Shown here: in pieces, positions 1 to 8,312 of the stretch
Layout: each line of letters starts with the position of its first letter
How positions within the stretch are numbered: position 1 is the stretch's first letter
Assembly: GCA_963839475.1 (NCBI GenBank)
Contig: CAWIVH010000006.1
Span: 124,001-188,000 of the forward strand
Length of the DNA stretch: 64,000 bases
From: CAWIVH01 sp963839475
GTDB taxonomy: Bacteria; Acidobacteriota; UBA6911
Direction: 5' to 3'
Notes under the pieces: model-generated
Seen by the model: only the letters and a program-made list of their open reading frames with translations
Told to the model about the DNA's origin: nothing
Database searches by the model: none
Translations under genes and position numbers: made by a program

Positions 1-2
1 TA

Positions 3-1580
3 CTGGATCCCCTGGCCATGCACAAGGACTCGCTGCGCAGCCTGCATGTGAACACCCAGATCCCGAAGATCATAGGAGCGGCGCGGGCCTATGAAATCAC
101 CGGCGACAGCCGTTATCGCGACATCGCATCCTATTTCTGGGACGAGGTCACCGCCGCGCGCTCGTACGTCACCGGCGGAACCAGCAATGAGGAGCATTGG
201 CTGGGAGAGCCTTACCAGGTGGCATGCGAGCTCGGGCGCGAGACGCACGAAACCTGCTGCACCTATAATATGCTCAAGCTCACGCGCCATTTGTTCAGTT
301 GGAAACCGGATGCCGCCTATTTCGATTATTATGAGCGCGCCCTGTTCAACGGCATTCTGGCGACACAAAATCCTGCCGACGCAATGGTCATGTATTACGT
401 GCCGATGGCGCCAGGCCTGTACAAAACTTTCATGGATCCGGAAAACTCCTTCTGGTGCTGTACCGGGACCGGAATGGAAAACCACGCCAAGTACGGCGAC
501 AGCATTTATTTCCACAAAGACTCCAGCCTCTATGTCAATCTGTTCATCGCCTCTGAGCTGCGCTGGCCGGAAGCGGGACTCAGCATTCGCCAGGAAACCG
601 GTTTTCCTGAACAGGCGGCAACCCGCCTGGTTTTCAGTGCAGCGAAGCCCGTGGATCTGGAATTGAACCTGCGGATACCATCATGGACCGCCGCAGGCGG
701 CGCGGTCAGCATCAATGGGATCAAGCAGCCTGTGTTTTCCAACCCCGGGAGCTACCTGAAAATCAGGCGAACATGGAAATCCGGCGATCGTGTGGATCTC
801 CATGTTCCCATGAATTTGCACCTGGAACGTGCGCCGGACGATTCCAATGTCGCGGCCATTCTCTACGGCCCCCTGGTCCTGGCCGGCCGGCTGGGGCAAG
901 TCCCGACCACGGATTTGACCCGCGGGGCCATGGGTCCGAGCAGCGACGCCGCCCCGGTCCCCTATTTCGTAGCTGATGCCGGAAATCCCGCATCCTGGAT
1001 CAAACCGGCAGGGGCAGGAAAGCTTCGCTTCGTCACACAGGGAGCCGGGAAACCGGCTGATGTCGAACTGATGCCGTTCCACCAGCAGTTCGGCGAGCGC
1101 TACGCTCTTTATTGGAACATCTATTCGCCCGGCGAATGGAAAGAGTTGAAACTCAAAAACGCATCCCTGCCCTCCGGATCCCTGGACACCGTCAGGATTG
1201 GTGATCCGGCTTCGGAGGAGGCACATCACCTGCGTGGTTTCGGCATTCAGCGCGGAGAGGAATCGGGCAGAAAATGGATCAACGCAGCAGACTGGTTTTC
1301 TTACGATGTGACGATTCTGCCGGACAGGCCGGCCGTGTTGCTGATCCAAATCCTGGAGAGCGAGGCAGAAATAAATTCCATCCTCGAAGTCGAGCATCAT
1401 AAAATCCTGCCCGGCGCCTGGCTGGCAACGGATACGGGGAAATATACCAGCCTCGTCCTGCCGCTGCCGGAGGAATGGACCCAGGGCAAAAAGTTCGTCA
1501 ACATAAGATTCCAGGCCGTCCGGGGGAAAAGGCAGGCCAGGCTCGTTAGTTGCACATCGGCCATCGCAAACGGAGGATAG
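3..1580 (+). CDS. GH127-family beta-L-arabinofuranosidase, 5'-truncated by window edge
   Basis: C-terminal part of a glycoside hydrolase family 127 (DUF1680) enzyme, a family that releases beta-L-arabinofuranose from plant-type glycans with a zinc-bound cysteine nucleophile. The frame is open to the window edge, and the in-frame ATG at 18 lies inside the conserved catalytic barrel (LHVNTQIPKIIG), so it is an internal Met. Counting from that Met, the family's metal-site signatures are present: ETCC at 78-81 (Glu and Cys ligands) and WCCTGTGMEN from 146 (Cys ligand plus the nucleophilic Cys). The beta-sandwich C-terminal domain follows. Family members are roughly 600-700 residues, so some 100-200 residues are missing upstream. 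The stop codon overlaps the ribosome-binding region of gpsA. Family assignment is firm; exact substrate is inference. Confidence 0.9.
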   Translation: MDPLAMHKDSLRSLHVNTQIPKIIGAARAYEITGDSRYRDIASYFWDEVTAARSYVTGGTSNEEHWLGEPYQVACELGRETHETCCTYNMLKLTRHLFSWKPDAAYFDYYERALFNGILATQNPADAMVMYYVPMAPGLYKTFMDPENSFWCCTGTGMENHAKYGDSIYFHKDSSLYVNLFIASELRWPEAGLSIRQETGFPEQAATRLVFSAAKPVDLELNLRIPSWTAAGGAVSINGIKQPVFSNPGSYLKIRRTWKSGDRVDLHVPMNLHLERAPDDSNVAAILYGPLVLAGRLGQVPTTDLTRGAMGPSSDAAPVPYFVADAGNPASWIKPAGAGKLRFVTQGAGKPADVELMPFHQQFGERYALYWNIYSPGEWKELKLKNASLPSGSLDTVRIGDPASEEAHHLRGFGIQRGEESGRKWINAADWFSYDVTILPDRPAVLLIQILESEAEINSILEVEHHKILPGAWLATDTGKYTSLVLPLPEEWTQGKKFVNIRFQAVRGKRQARLVSCTSAIANGG

Positions 1581-1584
1581 GGTC

Positions 1585-2592
1585 ATTATCGACAAACAGA
1601 AGATCGCCGTCATCGGAGCCGGTGGATGGGGAACCGCCCTGGCGATGTCCTTGGCCGCCTGCGGGCATTCGGTTTCCCTGTGGGCCCATGAAATTGAAGT
1701 GAGCGAAAGCGTGCGCACGCGCCGGGAAAACGAGCTGTTTCTTCCTGGCTTTACTCTGCCAGCGGAATTATCGGCCACCTCGGACCTCGCGGAAGCCATT
1801 AACGGGGCGCAAATTATTCTGACCGTAATGCCCTCTCATGTCTGCCGGTCGCTGTACGAACAGATGCTCCCGCGGCTTGAGCCCGAAATGATTTTCGTGA
1901 GCGCAACCAAGGGGATTGACACGGACCGTCACATGCGGATGAGCGAAGTCATCGAAAGCGTGGTCGGCAAGCGTTTCGCCCCGCGCCTGACGGTCCTGTC
2001 CGGACCGAGCTTCGCCCGCGAAGTCGCCCTGGGGGATCCCACGGCAGTCGTCATCGCATCGGCAGACAGGGAAGCGGCCAAAACCATCCAGCGGGAGTTC
2101 TCCTCGAAAACCCTGCGCTTGTATACTTCGAGTGATGTGATCGGGGTGGAACTGGGCGGGGCGGTCAAAAACGTCATCGCCATAGCCGCGGGGGTGGTGG
2201 AAGGGCTTGGGCTGGGACACAACCCGATGGCCGCGCTCGTCACTCGCGGGCTTGCAGAGATGACCCGATTGGCCATAGCCTGCGGCGGCAGGAAGGAAAC
2301 CCTTGCAGGGCTCGCCGGCATGGGCGATCTGGTTTTGACCTGTACCGGAGATTTGAGCCGAAACCGGTCCGTGGGGATCGAGCTCGGCAAGGGCCGAAGC
2401 CTGGAAGAGATCGTGGGATCGATGCGGATGGTGGCCGAAGGCGTCAAAACCACAGGCGCAACAGTCGCGCTGGCGCAGCAGTTCGGCGTGGAGATGCCGA
2501 TAACCTGCCAGATTCATCGGGTTCTGCAGGGGAAAATATCGCCCCGAGATGCGATTCGTGAACTGATGGAGCGTGCGCTAAAAGACGAATAG
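1585..2592 (+). CDS. gpsA: Glycerol-3-phosphate dehydrogenase [NAD(P)+], probable ATT start
   Basis: Cytosolic enzyme reducing dihydroxyacetone phosphate to sn-glycerol 3-phosphate for phospholipid synthesis. The Rossmann motif GAGGWGTALA lies at residues 10-19 if translation begins at 1585. Further signatures are LSGPSFAREVA, the catalytic-lysine segment GGAVKNVIAIAAG and GMGDLVLTCTG. The first standard start codon (ATG 1645) would delete the nucleotide-binding glycine loop, and no ATG, GTG or TTG occurs in frame just upstream. A GGAGG at 1572-1576 sits 8 bases before ATT 1585, which gives 335 residues, the usual family length. The upstream GH127 stop lies between this GGAGG and the start, so translation may be coupled. 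ATC 1588 is an alternative start. Function is certain; the start codon is inferred. Confidence 0.93.
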   Translation: MIDKQKIAVIGAGGWGTALAMSLAACGHSVSLWAHEIEVSESVRTRRENELFLPGFTLPAELSATSDLAEAINGAQIILTVMPSHVCRSLYEQMLPRLEPEMIFVSATKGIDTDRHMRMSEVIESVVGKRFAPRLTVLSGPSFAREVALGDPTAVVIASADREAAKTIQREFSSKTLRLYTSSDVIGVELGGAVKNVIAIAAGVVEGLGLGHNPMAALVTRGLAEMTRLAIACGGRKETLAGLAGMGDLVLTCTGDLSRNRSVGIELGKGRSLEEIVGSMRMVAEGVKTTGATVALAQQFGVEMPITCQIHRVLQGKISPRDAIRELMERALKDE

Positions 2593-2602
2593 GAGTCGAC
2601 AC

Positions 2603-3184
2603 ATGACCCAAGAACCCAGGCGCTGTGGCTGGTCCGACTCGATTTCACTACGGGACCCTCTCATGATCGAATATCACGACTCGGAATGGGGAGTCCCACT
2701 GCATGACGACCGAAAGCTTTTTGAATTTCTGGTGCTCGAAGGCATGCAGGCCGGACTCAGCTGGGCCACTATTCTGAAGAAACGGGAAAACTTCCGGAAA
2801 GCCTTTGACGGTTTCGACCCCGCGATCGTGGCCCGGTATGGTGAGAGAGAGCGAGCCCGCCTGCTGGCCGACGCCGGTATCATCCGCAACCGGATGAAAA
2901 TAGACGCAGCCATCAACAACGCGCGCTGTTTTCTTGAGGTTCAGAAGGAGTTCGGATCTTTCGACAACTACATCTGGCAGTTCATCGGGGGTAAGCCTAT
3001 CCGCAACCGGTTCAAGACGCTGCGGGAGATGCCGGCCACCTCGCCGGAGTCTGACCGCATCAGCAAGGACTTAAAACAGCGCGGATTCAAATTCGTGGGA
3101 TCGACCATCGTCTACGCGCACATGCAGGCGACCGGGATGGTCAACGACCATGTCGTTACGTGCTTCCGCTATAGGCAGGTCTGA
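2603..3184 (+). CDS. tag: DNA-3-methyladenine glycosylase I
   Basis: Base-excision-repair glycosylase that removes N3-methyladenine from alkylated DNA. The 193-residue protein has the family length and hallmarks: RCGWSDS near the N-terminus (zinc-ligand Cys), YHDSEWGVPLHDDRKLFE, LEGMQAGLSWATILKKRENF, and the C-terminal NDHVVTCFR carrying the other His and Cys ligands of the zinc snap. It starts 10 bases after gpsA with AGGAG upstream of ATG 2603, so it is probably in the same transcript as gpsA and the GH127 gene, an unlikely functional grouping. Nothing appears truncated. Confidence 0.95.
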   Translation: MTQEPRRCGWSDSISLRDPLMIEYHDSEWGVPLHDDRKLFEFLVLEGMQAGLSWATILKKRENFRKAFDGFDPAIVARYGERERARLLADAGIIRNRMKIDAAINNARCFLEVQKEFGSFDNYIWQFIGGKPIRNRFKTLREMPATSPESDRISKDLKQRGFKFVGSTIVYAHMQATGMVNDHVVTCFRYRQV

Positions 3185-3191
3185 TCCAACG

Positions 3192-3285
3192 ACAACGCAG
3201 AGGCGCAGAGAACGCAAAGAATCGCAGAGATTTTGTTCAGTATTTCTTTGCGCCCCGCTGCGTTCCCTGCATCTCTGCGTTGTTC
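3192..3285. repeat. Imperfect inverted repeat of the CGCAGAG/CGCAAAG intergenic family
   Basis: Lies between the convergent tag and M28 genes. The left arm starts ACAACGCAGAGGCGCAGAG and ends CGCAAAGAA. The right arm reads, in reverse complement, ACAACGCAGAGATGCAGGG to CGCAAAGAA with a few extra bases. The centre is AT-rich. The position suits a bidirectional transcription end, but no T-run follows either arm. Related sequence recurs near 10.3, 44.6, 47.0 and 64.0 kb. Confidence 0.7.
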
Positions 3286-3295
3286 TTTAAAACAG

Positions 3296-4828
3296 TTACC
3301 GTAAAGCAAGGGTGGGGGCGTTGGCCATGTCGACCGCAGCCAGGAACAGGATGCGGGCCAGATCTTCCATGATTTCCGGATCGAGAATTTCAACCTTGTC
3401 CCTGGTGGTGTGATAGGTTGAATAAGGCAGCGGAGTTCCGCCCGTTGTGCCGAAAGAAATGGTAGGTATCCCCTCCCATAGGAAATGCGCGGCATCCTGC
3501 CGAGGGCGGGCGAGGTTCAAATTCATCGATGCGATCAGGGGCCGATGCACCCAATGTCGGTTCGCGCCCTCAATGAATCGGAATAATCCCGGGTAATTTT
3601 TTCCGGAACCCGCGGTAATTCGTTTGCCGCGCCCGACGCTTTCCAGGTTGAGGAATGCGATCAGCTTTTCTTTCGGAAACGGGAGGTGTGCAAGGAAATA
3701 CTCCGATCCTTTGACTCCCTGCTCCTCAGCGCCGAATAGGATAAATCCAACAGAACGCTTCAGGGGGATGCCACAGCGGGACAAAGCCGCAGCTGTTTCC
3801 AGCAACACCGCCACTCCCGAAGCGTTATCGTTAGCACCGGGCATCAATTCGGGATTCAGCCCGAGGTGGTCCAGGTGGGCCCCGATCAGGATTATCTCCT
3901 TGCGCAACTCGCTATCACTGCCCTCCAGCAAACCGATGACATTCGATCCGACCCCTTCCGGATGGTGCCGGGTCACATTCTTAATGGTGAGCGTCTTCCC
4001 GGTCGCAAAAGAGGCAGGCTTTCGCTCCTTTCGAATCTTTTCCAGCACCTCCCGATGCGATGGCCCGGTCCCTGCGAAAATATCGTCGGCCACCGCCGAA
4101 CCGATGTAGCTGAGCTGCAAACCGGGGACAAAAACGCAATTGGGATTCGCGATAGGGTAGTCGTAAGCGATCGCCGCAGCGCCGTGCGTTCGGGCGTTCC
4201 TGGCTTTGTAATCGTGAAAAGAATAGGGCCGCCACTTCTTGAACTCTTCCGGTTCACGGTCAGGGGAAAGCGGCACTTCGGGTTCGATCATCACGATTTT
4301 TCCGCGAACATCGAGTCCCGAGTAATCATCGTACCCGAGTTCGGGAGCAGTGATGCCGTAGCCCGCATAGACGACCTCGGCTGTAACCGACCCTGAATCG
4401 GAGGTCGAACCTGGAAAAAAATCCTCCTCGAAGAGGTACTTTTTACTGACATAAGCCTGGCCGTTGACTGGAAGCCGGAGGGACAACTCCGCGCCGGGAA
4501 GTACCAGAGTGTAGGGATTGGGAAACTTCTGCAGGAAACCTCCCTCGCCGCCCCCGGCCTTGATATTCCACGACGACATCAGACCGATGGTCCATTCCGC
4601 CGCAGCATCGTAACCGGGTGTTCCGGTCAGTCGGCCCTGGTACTTCTCCGAGCACAATTCAGCCACTAGTCTGAGGATGGTGTGGCTGGAGATCGAATGC
4701 ATGGCCGCCATGAGGTGGGATTCGGATTCGTCCTGAAAGGCTGGCACCGAATCCAGTGCCTGAACCAGGGGCCCGGTCGCGAAGCCGAGGCATATCATCC
4801 ATGCAACAACCAGGTTCCTCAAGTTCAT
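3296..4828 (-). CDS. Secreted M28-family zinc aminopeptidase with PA-like insert
   Basis: Exported metallopeptidase of 510 residues. The N-terminus has a hydrophobic signal segment (VVAWMICLGFATGPLVQAL). A protease-associated-like region (VVYAGYGITAPELGYDDYSGLDVRGKIV) precedes the M28 catalytic domain. Metal and catalytic motifs are GAHLDHLG, PGANDNASGVAVLLE, FGAEEQGVKGSEYF (Glu-Glu pair), FLNLESVGR and DAAHFLWEGIP (final His). The fourth motif is NLES where NLDM is usual, so Asp is replaced by Glu. AGGAGG stands just upstream of ATG 4828. The gene is monocistronic on the minus strand, converging on tag. Likely peptide scavenging in the periplasm or outside the cell; substrate unknown. Confidence 0.9.
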   Translation of the reverse strand: MNLRNLVVAWMICLGFATGPLVQALDSVPAFQDESESHLMAAMHSISSHTILRLVAELCSEKYQGRLTGTPGYDAAAEWTIGLMSSWNIKAGGGEGGFLQKFPNPYTLVLPGAELSLRLPVNGQAYVSKKYLFEEDFFPGSTSDSGSVTAEVVYAGYGITAPELGYDDYSGLDVRGKIVMIEPEVPLSPDREPEEFKKWRPYSFHDYKARNARTHGAAAIAYDYPIANPNCVFVPGLQLSYIGSAVADDIFAGTGPSHREVLEKIRKERKPASFATGKTLTIKNVTRHHPEGVGSNVIGLLEGSDSELRKEIILIGAHLDHLGLNPELMPGANDNASGVAVLLETAAALSRCGIPLKRSVGFILFGAEEQGVKGSEYFLAHLPFPKEKLIAFLNLESVGRGKRITAGSGKNYPGLFRFIEGANRHWVHRPLIASMNLNLARPRQDAAHFLWEGIPTISFGTTGGTPLPYSTYHTTRDKVEILDPEIMEDLARILFLAAVDMANAPTLALR

Positions 4829-4932
4829 GGACCCTCCTGAATGCCGCCATTGATCGGCATGGCAGATGCGCCGCCGGGGCAGAAGCGAGGAGTTAAAGTC
4901 AGAGCGCCGCTGACCCTCCGGCTCCTCTTCTA

Positions 4933-6270
4933 TTATGATCCAGCAAAGACCGCCTGAGCCAGCAGCACAATGCCAATTCCGAAGAGCGAAGTGACCACTT
5001 TCATGGCTGTCCAGGAGCGCAGGGTTTGAGGCACGGTCATGCCAAACGACTCGTTGACCAGCCAGAATCCGGCGTCATTCACATGTGAAAGAATAGTTCC
5101 GCCGCAGCACAGGGCAAGCACGATCATTTCAGGGGAATATCCCGGGATATTCTTGACCAGCGGCGCCACGATACCTGCGGCTGTTATGATGGCGACAGTG
5201 GCAGACCCCTGCGCCACGCGCATCGCAGCGGCCACTAGATAGGCCAGGACAAGGGGCGAAACGCTTGACGATGCCAGCAATCCGCCGGCGTAGGGGCCAA
5301 CTCCGCAGTCCACGATAACTTGTTTGAAGGCGCCCCCTCCCCCCATGATCACCAGCAGGGTACCGATCGGAGCGAGCGACTGCGTCGCGAGCTTGGCGAC
5401 CATGCTGCGATCGAGGCCGCGAAGAAATCCGAATGCGACCATCGCGATCAGGGTGGTAATGGACAGCGCTACAAAGGGGTGCCCGAGAAATCCAAGGATC
5501 CTCCGGCCACCGCCGCCGCCCAGATCGGAGATCGTTGAGGCGAAGATAAGCAACACCGGCAGTGTCACGAGCAGAATTACCAGGGCAACATTCGGAGGTG
5601 GACCCTCTTTGGGGGAACCTTCCGCCACGGCATGTTTCGGCACGGGGATGAAAAGGCGTCGAGCGATCCATGGCCCGTAGACCAGGCCTCCGGTTATCGC
5701 CATCGGGATGGAGAGTCCTATTCCAAAAAGAATGACCCGGCCCAGGTTTGCGCCCAGCAGCTGCGCGGCTGCGGCCGGGGCGGGATGAGGCGGAACCATG
5801 GCATGGGTCACGGTCAGGGCGGCGGCCATGGGCAAACCGTAAAACAACAGAGATTTCTTCGATTCGCGAGCCAGGCTCCATGCCAGCGGGACAAGAATGA
5901 TAAATCCGACCTCGAAGAAAATGGGCAGCCCGATGAGGAAGGCCGAGAAGAACACGGCCCAAGCTGCATGCTCCCGGCCGAATCGGGCGAGCAACCATTC
6001 GGCCAGGGCCCGCCCCCCGCCGGAGTGTTCCAGAAAGCGGCCGATAATGGCTCCGAGCGCCACCACCACGGCGATGAAGCCCAGCGCCTCTCCAAATCCC
6101 GCCTGGATCGATTTGAGCACTTTGGCGGGCTCCATGCCGCTGGCGAGCCCTAAAGCCATAGCGGTCATGATGAGCGCCAGAAAGGCATGCAGGCGGAGGT
6201 AGAGAATGAGAAACAGGAGGAACGCAATAGAACCGAGTGTGAGGAAAATAAGGTAATTCCCGCCCGCCAT
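4933..6270 (-). CDS. GntP-family gluconate/sugar-acid:H+ symporter
   Basis: Inner-membrane permease of 445 residues, the normal length for the GntP/GntT family, with about 12 hydrophobic segments. Recognisable stretches include IGRFLEHSGGGRALAEWLL, HAMVPPHPAPAAAAQLLGAN and LSHVNDAGFWLVNESFGM, all typical of gluconate permeases. It lies downstream of the garR-like gene (111-base gap, same strand), and both are divergent from the garL-like aldolase, so the substrate may be glucarate, galactarate, glycerate or a related acid. A purine-rich GGGGGAAG precedes ATG 6270. Family membership is firm; substrate is inference from context. Confidence 0.92.
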   Translation of the reverse strand: MAGGNYLIFLTLGSIAFLLFLILYLRLHAFLALIMTAMALGLASGMEPAKVLKSIQAGFGEALGFIAVVVALGAIIGRFLEHSGGGRALAEWLLARFGREHAAWAVFFSAFLIGLPIFFEVGFIILVPLAWSLARESKKSLLFYGLPMAAALTVTHAMVPPHPAPAAAAQLLGANLGRVILFGIGLSIPMAITGGLVYGPWIARRLFIPVPKHAVAEGSPKEGPPPNVALVILLVTLPVLLIFASTISDLGGGGGRRILGFLGHPFVALSITTLIAMVAFGFLRGLDRSMVAKLATQSLAPIGTLLVIMGGGGAFKQVIVDCGVGPYAGGLLASSSVSPLVLAYLVAAAMRVAQGSATVAIITAAGIVAPLVKNIPGYSPEMIVLALCCGGTILSHVNDAGFWLVNESFGMTVPQTLRSWTAMKVVTSLFGIGIVLLAQAVFAGS

Positions 6271-6381
6271 AGGGTGCTTCCCCCTGGATAAGTAGATGGC
6301 TGCAATTCGCCGTATTAAGGATCCGGCGGCTGTGAATGGAGTCGGCTGCGACCTTGCAGCCCGCTCACTCCCCCGCCCGCT

Positions 6382-7284
6382 TCAAGACGCAGGTTCCTCT
6401 TTGCGCGCGATTTCACACCGGGCCATATTCTCGATCACATTCACTATGGCCGAGTGATCGAGATCGCCGCTGCCGCTGTTCATGAGCGCGACCAGGAACT
6501 GCTGCACCAGGCTGGTAAGCGGCAGAGAAACTTTCAACGACTCGGCGGCCAGGAGAGCATTCCTGAGATCTTTTTGGTGAAGTTTGATTCTGAATCCGGG
6601 CTTGAAATTCCGGCTGATCACCATCGGGGCTTTCGCGTTGAGCACCGTGCTCCCGGCCAGGCCCCCCTTCACGGCCTGGAAGACGATCTCCGGATCCAAG
6701 CCGGCCTTGCTAGCAAGAACCAGGGCTTCCCCCATGGCCGCTATGTTGCAGGCCACCATGATCTGGTTGGCCAGTTTGGTGATGTTACCTGCGCCGACGG
6801 GCCCGGTGAGGGTTGCGCTGGAACCCATGCACTGAAGCAGAGGCAGGACCCTTTCAAACACCTCCTTCTTCCCTCCAACCATAATGGCCAGGGTGCCATC
6901 GATCGCCTTGGGCTCTCCGCCGCTGACCGGCGCATCGAGGAATTCGACGCCGCGGGAGGCACACGCGGCGCCCACCTTCTGGGCCGCCAAAGGGCTGATG
7001 GAGCTCATGTCCACAACAACCGAGCCGGGGCCGGCGCCTTCCAGCACGCCTGAAGGTCCGAGAACAGCGATCTCGACATCCGGACCGTCGGGCAGCATGG
7101 TGATGGTGACATCGACACCCTGCGCCGCGGCGCCTGCCGATGCGGCCGTTGCAGCCCCGGTGGCCGCCAGCTCTTTCATTCTTTCAGGATCGTGATCGTA
7201 CACCTGCAGCGAATGGCCGGCCTTGATCAGGTTGCGCGCCATTGGTTTCCCCATGATACCGAGCCCGACGAAACCTACTTTCAT
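6382..7284 (-). CDS. garR: Beta-hydroxyacid dehydrogenase, tartronate-semialdehyde reductase-like (GarR)
   Basis: NAD(P)-dependent 3-hydroxyisobutyrate dehydrogenase-family enzyme of 300 residues. The start ATG 7284 is chosen because it begins exactly at the Rossmann motif (MKVGFVGLGIMGKPMARNL) and has GGGAG upstream; the frame is open further 5' without homology. Substrate-binding motif DAPVSGGEPKAIDGTLAIMVGG and catalytic-lysine motif GNITKLANQIMVACNIAAMGEA are present. GarR reduces tartronate semialdehyde to D-glycerate after GarL cleaves 2-keto-3-deoxyglucarate. The pairing with a GarL-like aldolase and a GntP permease supports this, but sequence alone cannot exclude 3-hydroxyisobutyrate or related substrates. 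Confidence 0.85.
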   Translation of the reverse strand: MKVGFVGLGIMGKPMARNLIKAGHSLQVYDHDPERMKELAATGAATAASAGAAAQGVDVTITMLPDGPDVEIAVLGPSGVLEGAGPGSVVVDMSSISPLAAQKVGAACASRGVEFLDAPVSGGEPKAIDGTLAIMVGGKKEVFERVLPLLQCMGSSATLTGPVGAGNITKLANQIMVACNIAAMGEALVLASKAGLDPEIVFQAVKGGLAGSTVLNAKAPMVISRNFKPGFRIKLHQKDLRNALLAAESLKVSLPLTSLVQQFLVALMNSGSGDLDHSAIVNVIENMARCEIARKEEPAS

Positions 7285-7536
7285 GTGACACTCCCTTCCC
7301 GGGTCCTGCCCGGCTGCTTCCCTGGAATAATGCTTTCTGAGGGGCACCGCCCGGAGGCCTGACCGGAACGCCGGCGGTGCGCCCACAATTTGCCATGCGA
7401 AGGGCAAGAAGCGCGAGCAAAATCCGCTCGATTCCTCAGGCTCACGCCAAAAAGCCAACTTATTTTTGCGCGAACCTTAGCCGCATGCGGAGAATGATGA
7501 TATAAAAGCGCCGAAATACAATTCCGGGAGGATCCA

Positions 7537-8298
7537 TTGCGACACAACGCCACCAAAGAAAAACTCAAAAATGGCGAAACAGTCATCGGCTGTTTCACAC
7601 GGTACCCGAATGCAACCCTTGTCGAGGTACTGGGATATTGCGGCTGGGACTTCATCGTATTTGATGGAGAGCACGGAACCATCGAGCCAGCCGACTGCGA
7701 GCAGATGGTCCGGGCTGCCGAGCTTCAAGGAGTCACACCTATCATCCGTGTTCCCGTGAACCAGCAGCACGTCATCCTGCGATTCATGGATACCGGAGCA
7801 CAGGGCCTGCACGTTCCGATGGTGAGAAACGCGCGCGATGCTGAAGCCGTCGTTCAGGCCGTCAAGTATCAACCCAGGGGCTCCCGCGGGCTGGCCGCAA
7901 TCCGCGCCGCTGATTTTGCGCAGCGTGTGCCCTTCAAACAATACGTCGCCGAGGCGAACGCCGAGACCCTGATAGCCGTGCATATCGAAACCGAAGATTC
8001 GGTCGATCAACTCCCGGAAATCATCAAAGTGGAAGGACTGGATGTAATCTTCATCGGGCCGACGGATCTGTCGAATTCGCTGGGTTTCCCGGGTGAACTG
8101 CAGAATCCCAAGGTCCAGGCCACGCTACAACGATGCGTCGACCAGGTTGCCGGCGCCGGTCCGGCCCTCGGGATGATGGTTCCGAACGCAGAGGCGGCAA
8201 GGCAATGGAAAGCCCGCGGAGCGCGCTACCTCGCCGTCGCTCTCGAAAATGTAATGAACCCTGCAAGCAGAAGCTTTCTCAAAACCGTCAGGGAATGA
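7537..8298 (+). CDS. HpcH/HpaI-family class II aldolase (GarL-like), TTG start
   Basis: Metal-dependent pyruvate aldolase of 253 residues. Family signatures in order: FDGEHGTIEP (catalytic His), PIIRVPVN (Arg), HIETEDSVDQL (metal-ligand Glu) and FIGPTDLSNSLG (metal-ligand Asp). The layout resembles 2-dehydro-3-deoxyglucarate aldolase GarL and 2-keto-3-deoxy-L-rhamnonate aldolase, both yielding pyruvate plus an aldehyde. Translation most likely begins at TTG 7537, five bases after GGGAGGA. It is transcribed divergently from garR across about 250 bases and followed after 14 bases by the heparinase-like gene, suggesting a polysaccharide-to-uronate-to-pyruvate route. Exact keto-acid specificity is not readable. 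Confidence 0.88.
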   Translation: MRHNATKEKLKNGETVIGCFTRYPNATLVEVLGYCGWDFIVFDGEHGTIEPADCEQMVRAAELQGVTPIIRVPVNQQHVILRFMDTGAQGLHVPMVRNARDAEAVVQAVKYQPRGSRGLAAIRAADFAQRVPFKQYVAEANAETLIAVHIETEDSVDQLPEIIKVEGLDVIFIGPTDLSNSLGFPGELQNPKVQATLQRCVDQVAGAGPALGMMVPNAEAARQWKARGARYLAVALENVMNPASRSFLKTVRE

Positions 8299-8312
8299 AA
8301 GGGGGCTGTTCC

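Noticed and set aside
681..1799. Minus-strand open frame of about 370 codons opposite the GH127 and gpsA genes
   Set aside because: Overlaps two firmly identified genes and shows low-complexity Arg/Gly/Pro composition without family motifs.
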